From Streptomyces venezuelae (lineage in GTDB: Bacteria; Actinomycetota; Actinomycetes; Streptomycetales; Streptomycetaceae), in contig NZ_CP029190.1 of assembly GCF_008642295.1 (NCBI RefSeq), forward strand, positions 992,001 through 1,056,000: a DNA stretch of 64,000 nt. The letters are read 5' to 3'. A model generated the notes under the pieces. That model did no database searches and had not been told where the DNA came from. It was given only the letters and a program-made list of their open reading frames with translations. The translations under genes were made by a program, and so were the position numbers. Positions 8,825 to 16,608 of this stretch are shown in pieces (the first letter of the stretch is position 1; the number at the start of each line of letters is the position of its first letter).

Positions 8825-9382
8825 TCAGGGGGTCCTGGGCCGCTCCCGGTGCTCCCGCCAGCCCGCCAGGGCCTGCTCGCGCGAGCCCTCCGGATGCCGG
8901 GCGTGCCAGTCCTGCACGAAGCGGTTGAACTCGAACTGGGCACCGGGCCGCCGCGGTTCGGCGGCCTCGGCGCGGGTGGCGTACCAGTGCGCGACCGCGT
9001 CGGCGAGGGTCCGGCCGGCCTGCCGGGCGATGTAGTCCCGCATAGGGGCGTCGAAGTGGAAGCCGGGGCCGATCTCCCGCACGAAGAAGGCCCGCAGCAC
9101 CTGGCTGCACCGCTGGCCCTCGGGAATCACGCTCCGCCCGTCGACAGGCCCGGCCAGCTGCCGCCCGCCCTTCCGCCGGACGACGGCGACCGGTTCGGCC
9201 GGGTGCCCGTCCAGTGCCGCCCGCAGCCGCCCGGCGAGCGCGGTCTTGCCCCCGCCCCGGGGTACGCCCATCTCCCGCGCCAGCCCGGTCAGCTCGGCCA
9301 GCGTCCAGTACCACCGGGCCAGCTCGTCCCCGCTGAGCCGCGGGCTCAACTCCGGCCGCGACTCGCCTTCTCTCGTACTCAC
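8825..9382 (-). CDS. SAP-domain / DUF6434-like protein
   Basis: 185 aa, GTG 9382. A SAP-like helix-extended-helix motif occupies roughly residues 15-60 (LSGDELARWYWTLAELTGLA, then GGGKTALAGRLRAAL), followed by a segment with IGPGFHFDAPMRDYIA. This arrangement matches the DUF6434/SAP proteins found across Streptomyces; SAP motifs often bind nucleic acids, but no function is established. The gene follows the DM13 gene by 23 nt on the same strand and converges on the DHFR-family gene. Confidence 0.7.
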   Translation of the reverse strand: MSTREGESRPELSPRLSGDELARWYWTLAELTGLAREMGVPRGGGKTALAGRLRAALDGHPAEPVAVVRRKGGRQLAGPVDGRSVIPEGQRCSQVLRAFFVREIGPGFHFDAPMRDYIARQAGRTLADAVAHWYATRAEAAEPRRPGAQFEFNRFVQDWHARHPEGSREQALAGWREHRERPRTP

Positions 9383-9405
9383 ATTCGAATTCTAGGGCAC
9401 GGGGA

Positions 9406-9999
9406 TCAGGCCCGGCCCAGCTCCGCCGCACCGAAGGACACGTCGAAGCGGTCGCACCAGATGCTGACGCTGGTGTACTCGTCCAGCTTCACGTCCGCGG
9501 GAATCCCGTAGTTCTGGTCGCCCTTGTTGCCCTTGAGCTTGCCCAGGCTGATGTGCTTGCCGTCGTCGAACACCCGCCAGCCGGCCACCCCCTCCTTCAC
9601 CGGGGCATCGGTCAGCAGGACCCGCAGATCCGGGCCGTTGCTGGTGTCGAGGTTCTCCAGCCGCAGCGTGCGCGAGCCGTCGGGCAGCCGGACGATCTTC
9701 ACCGTGCCCCGGGTGGCGTGCTCGTGGCTGATCAGGCTGCCCTCGGCGATCGTCTCCGGACCCGGCTGCGGGCTTGTCTGCCCGCCGGTCGGCGCACCCG
9801 CGACCGGCGAGGCCGCCGGCAGGGTCTCCTTGACCGTTTCGTCCCGCCACAGCTTCCAGGGCTGGAACCAGTACAGACCGGCACCCAGCAGCAGCGCCCC
9901 CGCGATCAACGCCCCGGTCACCGGCAGTACCCAGCGCCGCCTTGCGTTCCCTGCCACCGCAAAATCCTCTCGTCCGGGCCGTTCGTCCGGGCCGTTCAT
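9406..9999 (-). CDS. DM13 domain membrane-anchored protein
   Basis: 197 aa from ATG 9999. One N-terminal membrane anchor (VLPVTGALIAGALLLGAGLY) precedes a short linker and an extracytoplasmic DM13 domain (GSLISHEHATRGTVKIVRLP, LRLENLDTSNGPDLRVLL, then NYGIPADV, VSIWCDRFDVSFGAAEL). DM13 domains are predicted redox or electron-transfer modules; the conserved Cys before the final strand is present. It is followed by the SAP gene in the same direction. The start is not certain because the region repeats CGTCCGGGCCGTTC. Confidence 0.75.
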   Translation of the reverse strand: MNGPDERPGREDFAVAGNARRRWVLPVTGALIAGALLLGAGLYWFQPWKLWRDETVKETLPAASPVAGAPTGGQTSPQPGPETIAEGSLISHEHATRGTVKIVRLPDGSRTLRLENLDTSNGPDLRVLLTDAPVKEGVAGWRVFDDGKHISLGKLKGNKGDQNYGIPADVKLDEYTSVSIWCDRFDVSFGAAELGRA

Positions 10000-10072
10000 C
10001 CGTGCCCGTCGATTCAAACCCCCAGGCCACCCCGGCCGCCAGGGGTATCGGCATGACGAAAGTCTTACGCGT

Positions 10073-10102
10073 TCCCGCCGGCAGGACGGCCGGCCGGCGG
10101 GA
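10073..10102 (-). terminator. Hairpin downstream of the first P450 gene
   Basis: A perfect 10-bp stem (TCCCGCCGGC / GCCGGCGGGA) with a 10-nt loop, starting 11 nt past the P450 stop on the minus strand. It separates the P450 from the DM13 gene. Confidence 0.5.
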
Positions 10103-10112
10103 CGCGCCGCAC

Positions 10113-11309
10113 TCACACGCGGGTGAGCAGAGGCAAGGTCCTGGCGCCCGTCATGTGGTCGGCCTGCATGAACGTGGGCGGCAGCGCCGGGTCCGTACGC
10201 AGTGCCGGGAACCGGTCGAGGAGGATGTCCAGGACGATCCGGCCCTCCATCCGGGCCAGCGGCGCCCCGAGGCAGTGGTGGATGCCACGGCCGAAGCCGA
10301 GGTGCGAGTTGGAGGCGCGCGAGGGGTCGAACACATCGGGGCGGTCGAAGTGCCGCGGGTCGCGGTTGGCCGCCGAGAGCCAGACGTGGACCATGGTTTT
10401 CGACGGGATCCGCTGCCCGGCGAGCTCCACCTCCTCGGTGGTGGCGCGCAGGGAGAGCGAGAACGGCGTGAGAAAGCGCAGCGTTTCCTCCAGGACGCCC
10501 GGGATCCGCGAGCGGTCGGCGCGCAGCAGCCGGTCCTCCTCGGGGTGGGCGTCGAGGCAGAGCACGGTGTTGCCGATCAGCAGCGTGGTGGTGATGTGCC
10601 CGGCGACCAGCAGGATGTAGGCGAAGTTGACCACCTCGTTGTCGCTGAGCCGCTCTCCGTCGACCGTGGCCTCGACGAGCTTGGTCAGCAGGTCCTCGCG
10701 CGGCTGCCGGCGGCGTTCGAGGACGTGTACGCGCAGGTAGTCGCGGAGCTTCCCGATGCTCTCCAGCTGCTCCTTGAGGGCGCGCTCCTGCTCCTCGGCG
10801 CGCTCGGCCCGCAGGAGTTCTATGGAGGTCTCCATCATCCGTTCCGCCCAGCCCCGGAAGAGGTCCCGGTCGGAGGCGGGCACGCCGAGCAGCTCGGCGA
10901 TGACGATGACGGGCAGCGGGTAGGCCAGGTCGCCCACCAGCTCGATCCGGTCCTGTCCCTGCACCTTGTCGAGCAGCTCGTGGGTGAGCTTGACGATCTT
11001 CGGTTCGAGGTCGGCGACCACCTTCGGGGTGAAGGCGCTGCTGACCAGGTTGCGCAGCTGCCGGTGGCCCGGCGGGTCCATCTGGAGGATGTTCCCCTCC
11101 ATCACCTCCGGGTCGACCTCCACGGCCAGGAGGTCCGCGGTGCCGGAGGAGAAGGTCTTCGGGTGGGCGAGGATCTCCTGCACCGCGTCGAAGCCGTAGA
11201 CGTTCCAGGTCGAGGTCTTCTCGTCGAACACGACCGGGTTCCCGGGCTGTTGACCGCGAAGCCAGAAATGGTGCGGATGGATGCCCCACTGGTCGAAAAG
11301 GGTGGTCAT
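10113..11309 (-). CDS. Cytochrome P450 with altered I-helix (AGHITT)
   Basis: 398 aa, ATG 11309. It has the canonical bacterial P450 elements: the ExxR motif in VLEETLRF, the heme loop FGRGIHHCLG with ligand Cys346, and the N-terminal WNVYGFDAVQEIL seen in CYP107-like enzymes. The I-helix proton-delivery motif, normally AG(x)(E/D)T, reads A236-G-H-I239-T-T: the acidic residue is isoleucine, confirmed at codon level. This could reduce ordinary monooxygenation or favour unusual chemistry. No ferredoxin or scaffold enzyme is adjacent. An inverted repeat lies upstream. Confidence 0.9.
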   Translation of the reverse strand: MTTLFDQWGIHPHHFWLRGQQPGNPVVFDEKTSTWNVYGFDAVQEILAHPKTFSSGTADLLAVEVDPEVMEGNILQMDPPGHRQLRNLVSSAFTPKVVADLEPKIVKLTHELLDKVQGQDRIELVGDLAYPLPVIVIAELLGVPASDRDLFRGWAERMMETSIELLRAERAEEQERALKEQLESIGKLRDYLRVHVLERRRQPREDLLTKLVEATVDGERLSDNEVVNFAYILLVAGHITTTLLIGNTVLCLDAHPEEDRLLRADRSRIPGVLEETLRFLTPFSLSLRATTEEVELAGQRIPSKTMVHVWLSAANRDPRHFDRPDVFDPSRASNSHLGFGRGIHHCLGAPLARMEGRIVLDILLDRFPALRTDPALPPTFMQADHMTGARTLPLLTRV

Positions 11310-11322
11310 CGGGCAGTTCCTT

Positions 11323-11362
11323 TCGTACGGACAGGACGTGATCGACCGGGCACACCGTACGA
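11323..11362. promoter_or_regulatory. Inverted repeat upstream of the first P450 gene
   Basis: TCGTACGG (11323-11330) is repeated in perfect inverted orientation as CCGTACGA (11355-11362), 24 nt apart, in the 92-nt gap before the P450 start. It may be a regulator-binding site or a dimeric operator; no regulator gene is adjacent. Confidence 0.35.
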
Positions 11363-11401
11363 GTCGGTAGGTTCCTGCGCACGCTTCGCAGTGAGGGGAA
11401 G

Positions 11402-12574
11402 TCAGGTTGCGGACCGCGGGGGATCCGGCCGCGGCGGCGGCTGCTCGGCCTCGACCCGGTCGACGAGCAGCATCGCCACGTCGTCGGCGAGCCGGCCGTG
11501 GGTGTGGTCGAGCAGCTCCCGGTGCATGCGGTCCAGGAACTCCCGCGGGGGCCGGTCGTGCATCGCTTCCATGGCCTCGGGGAGCGCGAAGAAGTCGTTG
11601 TGCCGGTTGCGGGCCTCGATCACGCCGTCGGTGAGCAGCAGCAGCCGGTCGCCGGGGACGAACGGATAGCTGTCCGTCGTACCACCGGGCGGGCCGCTGA
11701 CGAGCTCCTCCATGCCGAGCGGCGGCTGCGGGGAGCCGGGCGTCAGGGCGCGGGCCTTGCCGTGGTGCAGCAGCAGCGGGGGCGGATGGCCTCGGTTGAC
11801 CACCTCGACCACGTGTCCGTCCGGGACCTGGGCCACCAGTGCGGTGACGAAGCCCTCCAGGAGCGCTTCCGCGTCGAAGGCCCCGGGTACGGCGGCATCG
11901 CGGCGCAGGGCCTCCCCGCAGTGGTTGATGACCTCCACCAGTTCGTCCTCGTAGTGCACGGCCTCCCGGAACGCGCCCAGGACGACGGCGACCGCCCGGA
12001 CGGCGGGCAGTCCCTTCCCCCGGACGTCCCCCACGATCATGCGGACTCCGTACCGGGTCTGCACCGCCTCGTAGAGATCGCCGCCGATCTGCGCCCCCGT
12101 CTCGGCCGCGAGGTACATGCTGGCGGCGCGTACGGGCCCCAGCCTGGCCGGTACGGGCCGCAGCAGCACCTCCTGCGCCGCCGCCGCGATCCGGCGGACC
12201 TGTCTCAGCTCGTTCTCCCTGCGGGTGCGCACGGCTCTGCTCGTCATAAAGCTCGCCGTGGTGACCAGGAGCAGGGCCAGGAAGTTGCTGTAGACCTGCT
12301 GGCTGCCCCATGCCTGGTTGTAGGTGGCGGTGGTCACGCTGACGGCGACGGCCAGCCCCGCCGCCGCGAGGGTGCCGACGGGCCCCATGGTCACGGCCGC
12401 CAGGGCGGGTGTCGCGACCAGGAAGGGGCCCGTGTACAGAAAGTGCAGGGGCGTGAGTTCGACGGCCACCACCAGCAGGGCGATCGCGAAGGGCAGGCAC
12501 TCGGCGAGGGTGTAGAGGACCGGGTGAGGGGGGTGCTCTCCGGGCCGGGGGGACGAGCGGAAGACCGACCGCAT
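11402..12574 (-). CDS. Membrane PP2C/SpoIIE-family serine phosphatase
   Basis: 390 aa from ATG 12574. Three to four N-terminal membrane segments lie within residues 20-125 (FAIALLVVAVELTPLHFLY; LAAAGLAVAVSVTTATY; SNFLALLLVTTASFM). A SpoIIE-type phosphatase domain follows: ETGAQIGGDLYEAVQ carries the metal-site GGD, then MIVGDVRGKGLPAV, VNRGHPPPLLL, LLLLTDGVIEAR and ADDVAMLLV. Such proteins dephosphorylate anti-sigma-factor antagonists in stress and development pathways. No sensor domain besides the membrane part is seen. It lies 92 nt upstream of the P450 on the same strand and diverges from the cyclase gene. Confidence 0.88.
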   Translation of the reverse strand: MRSVFRSSPRPGEHPPHPVLYTLAECLPFAIALLVVAVELTPLHFLYTGPFLVATPALAAVTMGPVGTLAAAGLAVAVSVTTATYNQAWGSQQVYSNFLALLLVTTASFMTSRAVRTRRENELRQVRRIAAAAQEVLLRPVPARLGPVRAASMYLAAETGAQIGGDLYEAVQTRYGVRMIVGDVRGKGLPAVRAVAVVLGAFREAVHYEDELVEVINHCGEALRRDAAVPGAFDAEALLEGFVTALVAQVPDGHVVEVVNRGHPPPLLLHHGKARALTPGSPQPPLGMEELVSGPPGGTTDSYPFVPGDRLLLLTDGVIEARNRHNDFFALPEAMEAMHDRPPREFLDRMHRELLDHTHGRLADDVAMLLVDRVEAEQPPPRPDPPRSAT

Positions 12575-12693
12575 GGCTCCAGCCTGCCCCCTTGCGGCCC
12601 GTTGTGCCCGCCCGCCGCCTCTCGCGCCTCTCGCCCGCCCGGGGTGCCGTCCCGTACGCATGGGGCACCCGGCTCGCGGGCAGTCGCCTCCCC

Positions 12694-13623
12694 GTGGACA
12701 ACCTGGACGACGACCGGGTCTCCCGTCAGGAGTTCGACGCCCTCTTCGACACAGTGCGTACGTGGGGCCGCTGGACCCCGGCCGACCGCGGAGCCTGGAA
12801 CCGGGTCACCCCGGACCATGTACGGCGGGCTGCCGGGCTGGTCCGGTCCGGGACGGCGGTGCCCCTCGGTCTGCCCTGGGACACCCGGCCCGGGCCGGAC
12901 AACGACAGGCCCGCCCTGCACTACATGTCCGACCTCGGCGACGTCGAGCCTCCGGAACCCGCCGCCCACAAGGACTTCATCGCCGTCGACTACCACGGCA
13001 AGGCCGTCAGCCATCTCGACGCCCTCTCCCATATCGCCTACCGGGGGCAGCTCTACGAAGGCCGGGCGGCCCGGGAGGCCGTCGGCTCCGGCGGGGCCCG
13101 GTTCGGGTCGGTGCAGGCGCTCGGCCCCCTGGTCACCAAGGGGGTGCTGCTGGACCTTCCAGCCGTCCTCGGTGTGGACTGGCTGGAGCCGGCCCGCGCG
13201 GTCCACTCGGCCGATGTGATCGCCGCGGAGCGGGCGCTCGGGGTGGTGGTCGACGACGGCTGTGCGGTGCTGCTGCGCACCGGGCGGTTCCGCCGGCGCC
13301 GGAAGCTGGGCCCCTGGGACGTCGGCGCGGCGAGCGCGGGCTTCCATGTGGACGCCGTGCCGCTGCTGGCCGAGCGGGGGCTCGCGCTGCTGGGCGGGGA
13401 CGGGGACAGCGACGTACGCCCTTCGCCGGTCGAGGGCCTGCACTCGCCCGTGCACGCGCTGGCCATCACCGCCATGGGGGTGCCGCTGCTGGACAACCTG
13501 GAGCTGGAGGCACTCTCCGTGGCCTGCGCCGAGGCGGAGCGTTACGAGTTCATGATCGTGGTCACCCCGCTGAACGTGCCCGGCGGAACGGGTTCGCCGG
13601 TCAATCCGGTGGCGGTCCTGTAA
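12694..13623 (+). CDS. Cyclase family protein (kynurenine-formamidase-like metal hydrolase)
   Basis: 309 aa if started at GTG 12694; GTG 12604 and TTG 12592 are in-frame alternatives that add an Arg/Pro-rich tail. The family start pattern WGRWTPADRGAWNRVTPD follows closely after residue 15, which favours GTG 12694. The metal-binding motif HxDxxxH is present as SHLDALSH, then KGVLLDLP, GAASAGFHVDAVPLL and EGLHSPVHAL. PF04199 proteins hydrolyse amides or lactones using a metal. Substrate unknown. It diverges from the membrane phosphatase. Confidence 0.82.
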   Translation: MDNLDDDRVSRQEFDALFDTVRTWGRWTPADRGAWNRVTPDHVRRAAGLVRSGTAVPLGLPWDTRPGPDNDRPALHYMSDLGDVEPPEPAAHKDFIAVDYHGKAVSHLDALSHIAYRGQLYEGRAAREAVGSGGARFGSVQALGPLVTKGVLLDLPAVLGVDWLEPARAVHSADVIAAERALGVVVDDGCAVLLRTGRFRRRRKLGPWDVGAASAGFHVDAVPLLAERGLALLGGDGDSDVRPSPVEGLHSPVHALAITAMGVPLLDNLELEALSVACAEAERYEFMIVVTPLNVPGGTGSPVNPVAVL

Positions 13624-13728
13624 GGGAAAACAGGATCAAACCGGTAGGAATATACTCAAAAATGCTCCGCTGGCACCTTTCGAAGACACCGGAGCGAGAC
13701 CCGACCGAGGGACCGGTAAGGGGAAGTG

Positions 13729-16488
13729 ATGCAGATGGGGGTCACGGGAGAGCAGGAGGGCCCCGCACGCTCCCGTGAGCGCTTCCTGTCGGGCGAACCG
13801 GTCGAGGGCGGCGTCCGGGATCCGATCCTCGCCTCGTGGCAGCGCAGCCGGCTGCTGGGACTGTCCCCCGACCAGACCGAGCTCCCCTTCAGCGAGGACT
13901 TCGACCCGGACAGCCGGCTCGTCCGCGCGGCCGAACCGGTGCTCGGCCGGCTCCAGTCCCGGTTCGCGGGCAGTGCGATGAACGTCGCGCTCACCGACGA
14001 GAACGGGACGGTGCTGCAGCGCCGCTTCGGCGAGCCCTCGCTGTCCCTGACCCTGCCCCCGATCCAGTCCGTCCCCGGTTTCGTCTTCGCCGAGCGGGTC
14101 GCCGGGACCAACGGCATCGGCCTCGCGCTGGCCGACCGCCGGCTCTGCCAGGTCTACGGCGCAGAGCACTTCGCCGAACGCTCCCAGTCGAACGCCTGCT
14201 CGGCGATCCCCATCCGCAACCAGCTCAGCGGGCACATCGAGGGGGTCCTCTGCTTCGGCTATCCGCGCAGCTACGAGGACCCGGCCCTGCCCGTCCTGAT
14301 CCGCCGGGCAGCCGCCGTCATCGAACGGCGGCTGATGGAGCAGAACTCGGCGCGCGAGCGCGAGCTGCTGCGGACGTACCTCGATGCGCGGCTCCGCGCC
14401 GGGGCCGGCGGCAGCGGGGGGAACGGGCAGCTGGTCGACCTGGACCAGGCGGCCGGGTTCACCCTGGACCTGCGCGAGCAGACGATCCTCAAGGAGAAGG
14501 CCACCGAGCTCATCGGCTCGGCCCTGCACGCCGCCGTCGCGGTGCCCCTGCCGCACGGCCGGGAGGTCACGCTCCTGAGCCATCCGGTCACGAGCCGCTC
14601 CGGAGTGGCGGGGGTGGTCGTCGAGGCCGTCCTGCCCGGCGAACCGCCGCAGCACCACCTCGCCGTCACGCCGTCGGCGTCCGGCTCCGGCGGACCCCCT
14701 GTTCCGGACCCCGTCCCGCGCCCGACCCCGGAAGGTCCTCCCCCGGCACCCCGCGGGCTGGTGCTGGTGGGCGAGCCGGAAGTGGGGAAGTACGCCGTCG
14801 CGGCGCGCCGCCGCCTGGAGCTGCTGGCCGAGGCGAGCACCCGGATCGGGACCACCCTGGACGTCGGCCGCACCGCCCGGGAACTCGCCGAGATGGCGGT
14901 CCCGCGCCTGGCCGACTACGTCACCATCGACCTGCCCGAGGCCGTGCTGCGCGGCGAGGAGTCCGTCGACCCCACGGCCGAGCTGTACCGCACGGAGGTC
15001 CACGGCATCCGCGAGGACTGCCCCTTCTATCCGGCCGGCGGGCGGGTGGACCTCAGCCCCGGCACCCCGCACATGCGGTGCCTGGCCGGCGGGCAGGCCA
15101 TCCTGGAACCCGATCTGAGGTCCGCGGCCGGCTGGATCGCCCAGGACCCCGGGCACGCCGAGCGGATCTTCGCCCGCGGGGTGCACTCCCTGATCACCGT
15201 CCCGCTGCTGGCCCGCGGCGTCCTGCTGGGCATCGTCGCCTTCTACCGCTCGGAGGACCCGGCCCCCTTCGGCGACGACGACCTTTCGCTGGCCCGGGAA
15301 CTCGCCGCCCGTGCCGCCCTCTGCATCGACAACGCCCGCCGCTACACCCACGAACACACCCTGGCCCTCGCGCTCCAGCGCAGCCTGCTGCCGCGCGGCC
15401 TCCCCGAACAGGACGCCGTCGAGGTCGCCCACCGCTACCTGCCCGCCGAATCCGGAGTCGGCGGCGACTGGTTCGACGTCATCCCGCTCGCCGGAACCCG
15501 CGTGGCCCTCCTGGTCGGCGATGTGGTCGGACACGGCCTGCACGCCGCCGCCACCATGGGCCGGCTGCGCACCGCCGCCCGCAACTTCGCCGAACTGGAG
15601 CTCGCCCCCGACGAGCTCCTCACCCACCTGGACAACCTCCTGGTGCGCCTGGACCGGGAGGAGGGCGGCGACGCCGACACCGCCGGCGGTGTCGGCGGCG
15701 TCGGTATCACCGGCATCGCAGGCGCCACCTGCCTCTACGCCATCTACGACCCCACCTCGCAGCTGTGCACCATGGCCCGGGCCGGCCACCCCCCGCCCGC
15801 GATCGTCCACCCCGACCACACCGTGACCTTCCCGGACCTGCCCGCCGGACCCCCGCTCGGCCTGGGCGGCCTGCCCTTCGAAACGGCCGAGGTCAAGCTG
15901 CCGGAAGGAAGCCGGCTGGTCCTCTACACCGACGGGCTCGTCGAGGACCGCCACCGCGACATCGACCTCGCGCTCGAGACGCTCCGCAGCGTCCTGGCCG
16001 AGGCGGACCGGTCACCCGAGGACACCTGCGAAGCGGTCCTCGAGGCCGTGGCGCCCGCCCACCCCGCCGACGACATCGCCCTCCTCGTCGCCCGCACCCG
16101 CGCCCTGCCCGCCGACCGGCTGGCCACCTGGGACCTGCCCGCCGATCCGGCCCAGGTCTGCGACATCCGCGCCGCCGCCACCCGCCGGCTGACCGAATGG
16201 GGTCTGGACGAGCTCGCGTTCGCCGCCGAACTGATGCTCAGCGAGCTGGTGACCAACGCGGTCCGCTACGGCGGCGAGCCCATCCAGGTACGCCTGATCC
16301 GCGACCGCACCCTGATCTGCGAGGTCTCTGACGGCAGCAGCACCGCCCCGCACCTGCGGCGGGCCGCCACCACGGACGAGGGCGGACGCGGCCTCTTCCT
16401 CGTCGCACAGCTCTCGCAGGCCTGGGGCACCCGCTACACCAGCCACGGCAAGGTCATCTGGGCGGAGTGCACCCTGGACGCGGCGTAA
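13729..16488 (+). CDS. AcoR-like GAF / GAF / PP2C-SpoIIE / HATPase signalling protein
   Basis: 919 aa, with ATG 13729 behind AAGGGGAAG (GTG 13726 and ATG 13735 are alternatives). Residues 1-210 resemble the sensory module of AcoR-type sigma-54 activators (DPILASWQRSR, VAGTNGIGLAL, ACSAIPIRNQLSGHIEG). A second GAF lies near 365-545. The SpoIIE phosphatase spans about 555-780 (GVGGDWFDVIPL, LLVGDVVGHGLHA, RAGHPPPAIV, LVLYTDGLVEDR, ADDIALLV). A RsbW-like HATPase follows at 790-915 (LMLSELVTNAVRYGG, EGGRGLFLV). It thus carries both phosphatase and anti-sigma-kinase modules. A TATACT box lies at 13651. The intergenic DNA before it is AT-richer than its surroundings. Confidence 0.88.
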   Translation: MQMGVTGEQEGPARSRERFLSGEPVEGGVRDPILASWQRSRLLGLSPDQTELPFSEDFDPDSRLVRAAEPVLGRLQSRFAGSAMNVALTDENGTVLQRRFGEPSLSLTLPPIQSVPGFVFAERVAGTNGIGLALADRRLCQVYGAEHFAERSQSNACSAIPIRNQLSGHIEGVLCFGYPRSYEDPALPVLIRRAAAVIERRLMEQNSARERELLRTYLDARLRAGAGGSGGNGQLVDLDQAAGFTLDLREQTILKEKATELIGSALHAAVAVPLPHGREVTLLSHPVTSRSGVAGVVVEAVLPGEPPQHHLAVTPSASGSGGPPVPDPVPRPTPEGPPPAPRGLVLVGEPEVGKYAVAARRRLELLAEASTRIGTTLDVGRTARELAEMAVPRLADYVTIDLPEAVLRGEESVDPTAELYRTEVHGIREDCPFYPAGGRVDLSPGTPHMRCLAGGQAILEPDLRSAAGWIAQDPGHAERIFARGVHSLITVPLLARGVLLGIVAFYRSEDPAPFGDDDLSLARELAARAALCIDNARRYTHEHTLALALQRSLLPRGLPEQDAVEVAHRYLPAESGVGGDWFDVIPLAGTRVALLVGDVVGHGLHAAATMGRLRTAARNFAELELAPDELLTHLDNLLVRLDREEGGDADTAGGVGGVGITGIAGATCLYAIYDPTSQLCTMARAGHPPPAIVHPDHTVTFPDLPAGPPLGLGGLPFETAEVKLPEGSRLVLYTDGLVEDRHRDIDLALETLRSVLAEADRSPEDTCEAVLEAVAPAHPADDIALLVARTRALPADRLATWDLPADPAQVCDIRAAATRRLTEWGLDELAFAAELMLSELVTNAVRYGGEPIQVRLIRDRTLICEVSDGSSTAPHLRRAATTDEGGRGLFLVAQLSQAWGTRYTSHGKVIWAECTLDAA

Positions 16489-16507
16489 CCTGCCGCTCGC
16501 GCTCGCC

Positions 16508-16543
16508 GGACTCGGCGCACTCGGCGCACTCGGCGGACTCGCC
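16508..16543 (+). repeat. 9-bp tandem repeat before the sugar ABC operon
   Basis: Four consecutive 9-mers: GGACTCGGC, GCACTCGGC, GCACTCGGC, GGACTCGCC. They start 20 nt after the end of the phosphatase/HATPase gene. The spacing is short of a DNA helical turn; it may be replication slippage. Confidence 0.6.
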
Positions 16544-16567
16544 CATTGGAGCACAACGGGTGCCGAC

Positions 16568-16578
16568 ATGTCAGACAT
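16568..16578. promoter_or_regulatory. Small palindrome upstream of the sugar ABC operon
   Basis: ATGTC-A-GACAT is a perfect inverted repeat 31 nt before the ABC start, followed by the AT-rich ATAGGG. It may be an operator or overlap a -10 element; no sugar-responsive regulator gene is adjacent. Confidence 0.3.
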
Positions 16579-16608
16579 ATAGGGGCAGCGCGCAGTAGCA
16601 TCCCGAGC

